Below the pieces are notes generated by a model. The model saw only the letters and a program-made list of their open reading frames with translations, was not told the origin of the DNA and did no database searches. Below are positions 57,150 through 64,000 of a stretch of 64,000 nucleotides of DNA, piece after piece (the first letter of the stretch is position 1; each line of letters opens with the position of its first letter). Location: the NCBI RefSeq assembly GCF_001417955.2, contig NZ_LKTM01000135.1, forward strand, positions 1 to 64,000, written 5' to 3'. The translations under genes and the position numbers were made by a program. The stretch is from Mycobacterium gordonae (GTDB lineage Bacteria > Actinomycetota > Actinomycetes > Mycobacteriales > Mycobacteriaceae).

Positions 57150-58364
57150 ATGACCGCCTCGATAGACCCGGCCGAGTTCTTCAGCGACGCGGCCATTCAG
57201 GATCCCTACCCCCTGTACGCCAGGCTGCGCACCGACGGCGGCGTCCACCGCGTCGGGGATTCGGATTTCTACCTCGCCAGCAGCTGGCCGGCGATCACCG
57301 GTGTGGTCAACCGGCCCGAGGTCTTCTCGTCCAATCTCACCGCGACGATGACGTTCAGCCCAGACAAAGGGGTGACGCCATTCCCGATGGAGGGCGTGGG
57401 CGGCCGCACCCACATCCTGGTCACCGCCGACGACCCGGTGCACGCCGCGCACCGCAAGTTGATGATCGGCCAGTTCACCGCCAAACGGGTGCAGGCCTTC
57501 CAGGACCTGATAGTTCGAACATTCGAAAGCCTGTGGGCCACGGCGGCAGACGACGGCACCATCGAGTGGATGGACGGCGTCGCCAACCGGCTGCCGATGA
57601 TGATCGTCGCCGAGCTGATCGGTGTCCCCGAAGCAGACGCCGACCAGCTGGCGCGATGGGGTTACGCAAGCACGCAACTGCTCGATGGACTGATGTCGGG
57701 GGAGGAGTTGGCCGCGTCGATGGCCGCCATCGGCGAGCTGAGCGGCTACATCACCACGCGTATGGAGCAGGCTGCCGCCAATCCGGGTGACGACCTGATC
57801 GGCGCGCTGGCAAGGGCGCGTGCGGCCGGTGACCTCGACGCCTTCACCGCGCAATTGATCCTGATCTCGCTGTTCAGCGCGGGCGGAGAGTCGACCGCAT
57901 CGCTGCTTGGCACGGCGGTCAACATCCTGGCCGCCGACGCACCGCTGCAGCGCAAACTGCGCGACCAGCCGGATCTGCTGGGGGCGTTCATCGAAGAGAC
58001 GCTGCGGCTGGAGCCGCCGTTTCGGGCGCACTACCGTCACGTTCTGGAAGACACCGAGCTGGCGGGTACCGCGCTGCCGAAGGACTCGAAGGTCCTGCTG
58101 CTGTGGGGCGCGGTCAATCGCGATCCCGACCATTTCGAGGCTCCGGACGAGTTCCGGTTAGACCGCCCAAACGGCAAGGCGCACACAAGCTTCGGTAAGG
58201 GCATCCACTTCTGTCTGGGCGCGCCGCTGGCGCGGCTGGAGGCCACGACGGTGTTGCGGATGCTGCTGGACCGCACCGAATGGTTCGACGCTGCCGAGGT
58301 CGGTCCGTGGCTGCCCAGCGTGCTCGCGCGACGGCGGGAATTCTTGCGCTTGACGTTCAAGTGA
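57150..58364 (+). CDS. Cytochrome P450
   Basis: 404 residues. Heme loop FGKGIHFCLGAPLARLE with Cys355, ExxR motif EETLR, and I-helix FSAGGESTAS with Glu-Ser at the acid-alcohol pair (commonly Asp/Glu-Thr). It is a soluble bacterial class I P450 that needs a ferredoxin; none is encoded nearby. The ATG at 57150 (Met-Thr-Ala-Ser-Ile) is preferred to the longer frame. It is 126 bp after the VOC gene and converges on the alcohol dehydrogenase gene. Substrate is unknown. Confidence 0.93.
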   Translation: MTASIDPAEFFSDAAIQDPYPLYARLRTDGGVHRVGDSDFYLASSWPAITGVVNRPEVFSSNLTATMTFSPDKGVTPFPMEGVGGRTHILVTADDPVHAAHRKLMIGQFTAKRVQAFQDLIVRTFESLWATAADDGTIEWMDGVANRLPMMIVAELIGVPEADADQLARWGYASTQLLDGLMSGEELAASMAAIGELSGYITTRMEQAAANPGDDLIGALARARAAGDLDAFTAQLILISLFSAGGESTASLLGTAVNILAADAPLQRKLRDQPDLLGAFIEETLRLEPPFRAHYRHVLEDTELAGTALPKDSKVLLLWGAVNRDPDHFEAPDEFRLDRPNGKAHTSFGKGIHFCLGAPLARLEATTVLRMLLDRTEWFDAAEVGPWLPSVLARRREFLRLTFK

Positions 58365-58385
58365 CGTCAGCTTGCGGCCACCTCG

Positions 58386-59420
58386 TCAGGAAACGGTGAC
58401 CATGACTTTGCCGCACTCGCGGCTTTCGCCGAGCAGTTCAAATGCCGCGTCGACCCGGTCGAGCGGGAACCGGTGAGTGATCAGCGCCGAAAGGTCCCGG
58501 CGGCTGAGTAGGTCGACGGCGTCCCCGAACCGGGCCGGGTACTCCATCGAGCCGCGGATGGTGAGCTCCTTCATCAGGACGTTCAGGAAGTTGACCGGGA
58601 CCGCCTGGTAGTGCAACGCCACCACGCTGATCCGTGCCCGAGGTCCAGATCGGTCGATGATGTCGGTGAGCACCGCGTCCGACCCGGACGCTTCGATGTA
58701 TGCGTCCGTGGCCGGTGCGTGCCCGTAGGCCAATGCGCGGGTTCCGTGCAGACGTGCCAGTTCGCGCCACACCTTCGTCTGGGTCGGGTCGATCGACGCC
58801 GACGCTCCCAGCTCCTCGGCAAGCCGTCGTCGCTCCGCCGAGGGGTCCACTCCGACGATCTCCGTGAACCCGCGATCGGCCAGCGCACTGATTGCGGCCA
58901 AACCTATTGGACCACAACCGAACACGGCGACCGTGTCGCCTGGACCGACATCCGCCTGCTCGGCGGCGTGCATCCCGACCGCGAGCGGTTCGGCGAGCGC
59001 GGCGACGTCCAGGGGCATGTCGTCGGGAACCGCGATGAGCCGGCCCCCGGCGGCCGCATCCCTGACCAGGACCACGTCAGCGAGACCACCGGCGGCGCTG
59101 CCGCCGCCGATGCGGCCCGCAGCGTCGTTGCCGGGATGCACCACGACCCGCTGGCCCGGAGTCACTCCGGTGACCTCGGCTCCGACCTGCCGCACCACCC
59201 CGGCGAACTCGTGGCCGAGTGGCATCGGCTCCCCGCCCGGTCCGGCCAGGCCTCCCAGCCGGATATAGGTGAGGTCGCTGCCGCAGATACCGCACGCATG
59301 CACCTCGACCAGCGCGTCGCGCGGACCGCAGGACGCCAGGTCTACGCGATCGACGGCTACAGTCCCTGGCGAATGGACGCGAACCTGCCGGGTAGTGGGA
59401 ACTGAAGATGCGGTTGTCAT
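58386..59420 (-). CDS. Zinc-dependent alcohol dehydrogenase family protein without structural-zinc loop
   Basis: 344 residues, MDR fold. Catalytic zinc ligands are Cys43 (HACGICGSD), His70-Glu71 (PLGHEF) and Glu144 (ALAEPLAVGMHA); the cofactor motif is VFGCGPIGLAA (about 166-176) with an acidic residue at the end of strand 2 (GVDPSAERR), favouring NAD. The four-cysteine structural-zinc loop normally near residues 95-110 is replaced by a Gly/Ala segment (VHPGNDAAGRIGGGSAAGG). It resembles sorbitol/threonine dehydrogenases. It is divergent from the SDR gene. Confidence 0.9.
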   Translation of the reverse strand: MTTASSVPTTRQVRVHSPGTVAVDRVDLASCGPRDALVEVHACGICGSDLTYIRLGGLAGPGGEPMPLGHEFAGVVRQVGAEVTGVTPGQRVVVHPGNDAAGRIGGGSAAGGLADVVLVRDAAAGGRLIAVPDDMPLDVAALAEPLAVGMHAAEQADVGPGDTVAVFGCGPIGLAAISALADRGFTEIVGVDPSAERRRLAEELGASASIDPTQTKVWRELARLHGTRALAYGHAPATDAYIEASGSDAVLTDIIDRSGPRARISVVALHYQAVPVNFLNVLMKELTIRGSMEYPARFGDAVDLLSRRDLSALITHRFPLDRVDAAFELLGESRECGKVMVTVS

Positions 59421-59511
59421 TTGCCCGCGACACTAAGCCCAACGGCATTCTTCGGACAAGGTTTGTGACGGCCCGGGAGGCACCAACGCGGCAACACGTA
59501 ATGTTCTCCGC

Positions 59512-60288
59512 GTGGATATCAACGGAGCTAGCGCAATTGTCACCGGTGGTGCGTCGGGTATCGGAGCCGCTTCGGCCCGCCAGCTCGCCGCCAAGGGAGC
59601 CCGGGTCGTCGTCGCCGACCTACAGGCAGAGCGTGGACAGGAACTGGCGCACGAGATCGGCGGCGTGTTCGTCAGCGTCGACGTGACGAACACCGAGCAG
59701 ATCGAGGACGCGGTCAACACCGCGGTCGACCTCGGTCCGCTGCGGGCGCTGGTGAATTCGGCCGGTGTGGGGTGGGCGCAGCGCACCATCGGCAAGGACG
59801 GCGAATTCGCTTCTGCGCACAATCTGGACGCCTACAAGAAGGTGCTCGCGATCAACCTGGTCGGCACGTTCGACTGCATCCGACTGGCCGCCACGGCGAT
59901 GAGCCGCAACGAACCGGGCGAGAGCGGCGAGCGCGGCGCCATCGTCAACATGACGAGCGTCGCTGCCTTCGACGGCCAGATCGGGCAGGCGGCCTACTCG
60001 TCCTCCAAGGGCGGAGTCGTCGGTTTGACCCTGCCGGTGGCGCGTGACCTGTCGGCGGTCGGCATCCGCGTCAACACCGTGGCGCCCGGCCTCATCGACA
60101 CCCCGATCTACGGCGAGGGTGAAGCCTCCGAGGCCTTTAAGGCGAAACTGGGCCAGTCCGTGCTCTTTCCGCACCGGCTGGGCAAGCCCGACGAATTGGC
60201 TTCCATGGTCATCGAATTGATCACCAACTCGTACATGAACGCCGAGGTCGTCCGCGTCGACGGCGGCATCCGGATGCCACCGAAGTAG
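59512..60288 (+). CDS. SDR family oxidoreductase, 3-hydroxyacyl-CoA dehydrogenase type II-like
   Basis: 258 residues. Cofactor loop TGGASGIG (11-18), Asp in [11 protein letters not shown] (NAD preference), NSAG motif, catalytic Ser149, Tyr162, Lys166 (YSSSK) and the PG motif [13 protein letters not shown]. The sequence layout is that of the human HSD10-like (3-hydroxy-2-methylbutyryl-CoA) group, suggesting an acyl-CoA or steroid-type substrate; this is inference. GTG start at 59512. Confidence 0.92.
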   Translation: MDINGASAIVTGGASGIGAASARQLAAKGARVVVADLQAERGQELAHEIGGVFVSVDVTNTEQIEDAVNTAVDLGPLRALVNSAGVGWAQRTIGKDGEFASAHNLDAYKKVLAINLVGTFDCIRLAATAMSRNEPGESGERGAIVNMTSVAAFDGQIGQAAYSSSKGGVVGLTLPVARDLSAVGIRVNTVAPGLIDTPIYGEGEASEAFKAKLGQSVLFPHRLGKPDELASMVIELITNSYMNAEVVRVDGGIRMPPK

Positions 60289-60375
60289 AACCGCCGTGCG
60301 CCTGGCGCGAGCGTGCGCGTGTTGTCGGCGACACGCCGTTGCCGCCGGCATTTTGCGGTCACTCGCGCCCGATAG

Positions 60376-61572
60376 TCAGCGCTCAATCTCGATCAAAAGC
60401 CTCGTCGGACCTGATATTCCAACCATCGGCTTCCACGGCACGGCACCGATCCGGCGCGGTGCCCGGATACGGCTGGTGATCACCCGCAGCGCTTCGATGA
60501 GTTCGACTCGTGCCAGGTGCGCACCGAGACAGTAGTGGACGCCGCCGCCGAACGTCTGGATGGCCGGTGGCGCCGTCCGGGTGATATCGAAGCGGTCCGG
60601 ATCGTCGTAGACCGCCGGGTCCCGATTGGCCGCGGCGGTATTCGCCATGAGGCACGTGCCCGCCGGGATGAGAAAGCCGTCGAGGTCGACGTCTTGGGTC
60701 GCCACGCGCACGGTGGCGAAGGCGATCGGGGTGTGCCGGATCAGTTCCTCTACGGCCTGCGGCGCCAGGTCCGGGTTTTCGGCGAGCAGCGCCCATTGGT
60801 CGGGATGGTCGGCCAGCACCTGGACGGCGGCCGCCAACTGGTTGCGGGTGGTGTCCGTTCCGGCGTTGAGCAGGATCACGGCGAGGTTGACCAACTCGTC
60901 GTGCGACAGTCGATCGCCGTCGTCTTCGACGCGGATCAGTTGGGAGATCAGGTCATCGGTCAGGCACTGTCGCCGTGCGGCGATCAAGCCCTCGACGTAT
61001 GACTCGAGTTGTTCCCAGGAGCGCAGAATCGCCGGCGCGTCCTCGGCGACGTTGACCCCGAAGGCCTTGCTGACGTCGTCAGACCAGCGTGAGAACAGGT
61101 GCCAGTCGTCCGGGGGTGCACCAAGCAACGCACAGATGATGGGCACCGGATAGGGCCGGGCGATGTCCGCGACGACATCGCAGCGGCCGGCCGAACAGGC
61201 ATCGACCAGTTCGGTGATCACCTCGACGCATGCCCCGCGCATCCGTTGCGCGGCACGCGGAGTGAACGCCCGCGACACCAGCCGGCGCAGCCGGTGGTGT
61301 GCGGGGCCGTCGAGGCTGATCAGAAGTTTCGTCACCCGGTCCCAGACCGGGCCTGACGTGATGCCCTGCACCACCAGGCCGGCGCCCTGCGGCATGGCGA
61401 AGCGGGAATCGCGCAGGACGGTCCGCACCAGGTCATAGCTGAGAACCTCGGGGCCGTAGGGGCTCATCGCGATCGGTGATTGCTGTCGCGCCTCCCGCAG
61501 GATGCGGTGAGCTGTCTCGGGATCCGGTGCGTCTTCATAGGAAATCGCCGGAATCTGCATGTCGATGGTCAT
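60376..61572 (-). CDS. Cytochrome P450 (second)
   Basis: 398 residues. Heme loop FGGGVHYCLGAHLARVE with Cys348, ExxR motif EELIR, and canonical I-helix LNAGTDTTRNQ. The N-terminus has no membrane anchor. It is clearly distinct from the first P450. The ATG at 61570-61572 (Met-Thr-Ile-Asp-Met) is preferred to the frame 12 codons longer. It converges on the SDR gene; the next gene, the cyclase-ATPase, is divergent. No ferredoxin is encoded alongside. Confidence 0.93.
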   Translation of the reverse strand: MTIDMQIPAISYEDAPDPETAHRILREARQQSPIAMSPYGPEVLSYDLVRTVLRDSRFAMPQGAGLVVQGITSGPVWDRVTKLLISLDGPAHHRLRRLVSRAFTPRAAQRMRGACVEVITELVDACSAGRCDVVADIARPYPVPIICALLGAPPDDWHLFSRWSDDVSKAFGVNVAEDAPAILRSWEQLESYVEGLIAARRQCLTDDLISQLIRVEDDGDRLSHDELVNLAVILLNAGTDTTRNQLAAAVQVLADHPDQWALLAENPDLAPQAVEELIRHTPIAFATVRVATQDVDLDGFLIPAGTCLMANTAAANRDPAVYDDPDRFDITRTAPPAIQTFGGGVHYCLGAHLARVELIEALRVITSRIRAPRRIGAVPWKPMVGISGPTRLLIEIER

Positions 61573-61726
61573 GGCGTCGACTATCCGAGCGCGCCGGTCA
61601 GTCGGCATCGGCCGAGATGCCGAAACCTATACCCCACGCGGACGCGTACAAGTCCACGCCGGGGCGCCGACCGTATTAGCCAAATGGCTGATGTTTCGCG
61701 CCAACCACCGCAGGATCCTGGCTACC

Positions 61727-64000
61727 ATGAGCGAAATCGACTGGAGCGACGTGGCCATGAGCGAGCTGCCAACCGGAACGGTGACGCTACTGCTGGCCGA
61801 TGTCGAGAGCTCGACGCAACTGTGGGAAAACCAGCCCGACGCGATGGCAGCGGCTATCGCGCATTTGGATCAGGCGCTGGCGGAGGGGGTCGCCGCACAC
61901 GACGGGGTCCGGCCGGTTGAGCAGGGCGAGGGCGACAGCTTCGTCATCGCTTTCGCCATGGCGTCGGACGCGGTGGCCTGTGCTCTTGATCTGCAGCGCG
62001 CGCCCCTGGCGCCGATCACGCTGCGGATCGGCGTGCATACGGGCGAGGTACGACTACGCGACGAGAACAACTACGTCGGGCCGGCCATCAACCGCACGGC
62101 GCGGCTGCGCGACCTGGCCCACGGAGGACAGACCGTCTTGTCGGCCACGACAAGTGACTTGGTCGTCGACCAGCTACCCCGGGACGCGTGGTTGACAGAT
62201 CTCGGCAGCCATCCGCTGCGCGATCTGCCCCGACCCGAACGCGTGGTGCAACTGTCGCATCCGGACCTGCGCAACGACTTCCCGCCGCTGCGCACACCCG
62301 CGGCCATCCGAACCCACAACCTACCGGCCCAGCTCACGAACTTCGTTGGCCGCCAAGCCGAAATGGCCGACCTGCGAGAAGCATTGACAGCCCACCGGCT
62401 GGTCACTTTGACGGGGGCGGGCGGAGTGGGCAAGACGCGGCTGGCCGTGCATGTCGCATCGGAGATGGCCAACGACTTCCGCGACGGCATCTACTACGTC
62501 GACCTCGCGCCGATCACCCATCCCGATGTGGTGACGGTGACGGCCGCACGCGCGCTTGGTCTACCGGACCAGCCCGGCCGTTCTGCAATGGACACGATGC
62601 TGCGGTTCATCCGCGACCGCCAGCTGCTGATCGTGCTCGACAACTGTGAGCACCTGCTCGACGCGAGCGCTCGCTTGGTCGCCGAATTGCTATCATCGGC
62701 AACAGGATTGACGGTGCTGGCCACCAGTCGTGAAGCGCTCGGGGTGACCGGTGAAGCGACCTGGCAGGTGCCGTCGCTGGCGCTGGCCGACGACGCGATC
62801 TCATTGTTCGCCGACCGCGCGCGGTTAGCGCGCACCGGATTCGCCATGACCGACGAGCACTCCGTCGTGGTAGCCGAAATCTGTGCCCGCCTCGACGGCA
62901 TGCCACTGGCGATCGAACTCGCGGCGGCGCGGGTGCGGACGCTGTCGCTGACGGAGATCGTCGACGGGCTCCATGACCGTTTCCGATTGCTGACCGGTGG
63001 TTCGCGAATCGCTGTGCGCCGTCAACAGACGCTACGCGCGTCGGTGGATTGGTCGCACGCGCTGCTGACCGAGACCGAGCGCGTCCTATTCCGCCGGCTG
63101 GCAGTGTTTCTCGGGGGATTCGACCTCGATGCCGCACAGGGTGTTGCCAGCGGCGACGACATCGAGCGCCACCAAGTCATGGATCAACTGACCCTGCTCG
63201 TCGAGAAGTCCCTCGTCGTAGCCGAGACCTTGGGAGGCCGGACCCGGTACCGGCTGTTGGAAACGGTGCGTCAATACGCACTGGAGAAACTGAGCGACTC
63301 CGGCGAGGCCGACCACACCCGCGATCGTCACCGCGATCACTACACCACAATAGCTGGGTTACTCGACGCTCCGGGACGCACCGACTATGAGCGGCGAATG
63401 CAGCAGGCCGAGACCGAAATGGACAACCTGCGAGGCGCTTTCGGCTGGTGCCTGGAGAACGCGGACAACGAGCACGCGTTGAATCTCGCGTCGTCGCTGC
63501 AACCCCTGTGGCACAGCCGGGGACGCATCCTGGAAGGGTGCGCCTGGTTCGATGCAGCGCTCGCCGACGATGTTGATACCCCGGCGGTCGAGCCCGCGAC
63601 CCTGGCCCGCGCCCTCGCCGACAAAGCCACGCTGATCACGTTCGTCGGCTACAGCGTGAGTCCGGCGCAGCGGGCGCTGGAGATCGCGCGCGAGCTCGAC
63701 GATCCAGCCCTGCTGGCGCGGGTCCTGACGGCCTGCGGCGTCGGCGCGGGCGGTGCCGATTTCGATGGTGAGGCAGCCCGGGCCTACTTCGGAGAGGCGA
63801 CCGTCCTTGCCCGTGCCAGCGGTGACAACTGGAGGCTGAGTCATATCCTCGCTCGGCGATCGAATACCGCTGTCGTAGTTGGTGACCCAATCGAAGCCAG
63901 GGCCGCCGCCGAGGAGGGGCATCTTCTCGCTGACGCGATGGGAAACAAGTTCGATGCACGTCAGTGCCGCCTGAGTCTCGCGATGGCACACCTGATGGAG
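61727..64000 (+). CDS. Class III nucleotidyl cyclase-STAND ATPase regulator (partial, runs off window)
   Basis: 758 residues visible with no stop. A cyclase homology domain (about 12-150) has metal Asp25 and Asp70 (QGEGDSF), and transition-state Asn122 and Arg126 (INRTARL). The substrate-specifying pair is Gln66/Asn115 instead of Lys/Asp. Then follow an NB-ARC/STAND ATPase with Walker A GAGGVGKT (230-237) and Walker B LLIVLDN (300-306), and a helical repeat region. M. tuberculosis relatives such as Rv0386 end in a LuxR helix-turn-helix, which would lie beyond the window. Starts at ATG 61691, 61727 or 61757 are possible. Confidence 0.9.
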   Translation, partial: MSEIDWSDVAMSELPTGTVTLLLADVESSTQLWENQPDAMAAAIAHLDQALAEGVAAHDGVRPVEQGEGDSFVIAFAMASDAVACALDLQRAPLAPITLRIGVHTGEVRLRDENNYVGPAINRTARLRDLAHGGQTVLSATTSDLVVDQLPRDAWLTDLGSHPLRDLPRPERVVQLSHPDLRNDFPPLRTPAAIRTHNLPAQLTNFVGRQAEMADLREALTAHRLVTLTGAGGVGKTRLAVHVASEMANDFRDGIYYVDLAPITHPDVVTVTAARALGLPDQPGRSAMDTMLRFIRDRQLLIVLDNCEHLLDASARLVAELLSSATGLTVLATSREALGVTGEATWQVPSLALADDAISLFADRARLARTGFAMTDEHSVVVAEICARLDGMPLAIELAAARVRTLSLTEIVDGLHDRFRLLTGGSRIAVRRQQTLRASVDWSHALLTETERVLFRRLAVFLGGFDLDAAQGVASGDDIERHQVMDQLTLLVEKSLVVAETLGGRTRYRLLETVRQYALEKLSDSGEADHTRDRHRDHYTTIAGLLDAPGRTDYERRMQQAETEMDNLRGAFGWCLENADNEHALNLASSLQPLWHSRGRILEGCAWFDAALADDVDTPAVEPATLARALADKATLITFVGYSVSPAQRALEIARELDDPALLARVLTACGVGAGGADFDGEAARAYFGEATVLARASGDNWRLSHILARRSNTAVVVGDPIEARAAAEEGHLLADAMGNKFDARQCRLSLAMAHLME

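Overview
The window is chromosomal DNA from a high-GC actinobacterium, almost certainly a slow-growing Mycobacterium other than M. tuberculosis. Gene order from 206 to about 50.5 kb follows the M. tuberculosis segment Rv0008c-Rv0058, just downstream of oriC. PPE proteins of the PPW and MPTR subgroups, Ino1, a DJ-1 protein next to ponA1, and an intein in dnaB at the known M. tuberculosis site support this. Several genes absent from that locus in M. tuberculosis are inserted, so it is a related species. I worked by reading only; homologies come from memory of the families.

Layout. (1) 0.2-13.6 kb holds the cell-growth module: cwsA, ppiA, a PH-domain membrane protein, crgA, a DUF881 protein, trpG, then the leftward cluster fhaA-fhaB-pstP-rodA-pbpA-pknA-pknB, mostly joined by 4-bp start/stop overlaps. 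(2) tRNA-Leu(CAG) with a clear terminator at 13.85-13.96 kb, then a variable block: a stand-alone ammonium transporter, a small YdeI/OmpD-type protein, a PPE-PPW gene behind an IdeR-box-like site, a GNAT-pirin-acyl-CoA dehydrogenase operon, and a scrambled locus at 20.4-21.4 kb. (3) 21.5-27.7 kb resembles Rv0036c-Rv0040c, with an extra fatty-acid-hydroxylase membrane protein; the mtc28 homologue carries a frameshift. (4) 27.9-39.9 kb: leuS, an SDR, MarR, an ABC amino-acid importer with a fused binding-protein/permease, GntR, an LLM-class oxidoreductase, an alpha/beta hydrolase, ino1 and PadR. (5) 40.0-50.5 kb: ponA1 and its overlapping partners, then rpsF-ssb-rpsR1-rplI and dnaB with two inteins. 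(6) 50.5-64 kb is accessory: an AT-richer remnant, a small unknown gene, an orphan PPE-MPTR gene, TspO, a TetR-controlled catabolic cluster (FAH hydrolase, NTF2-like, TetR, VOC protein, P450, zinc alcohol dehydrogenase, SDR, second P450), and a cyclase-STAND ATPase regulator cut by the window end.

The most notable observations are the two inteins in DnaB (one an Ala1 mini-intein with the class 3 Trp-Cys-Thr set inside the P-loop), the pair of matching TTGACT-N3-AGTCAA operators on both sides of tetR, the IdeR-like box before the PPE-PPW gene, the duplicated fhaB/pstP junction that creates a 19-codon coupled mini-ORF, the single-base frameshift in mtc28, and a cluster of DnaA-box-like sequences upstream of dnaB. 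I saw no new defence system, CRISPR array, insertion sequence or prophage.
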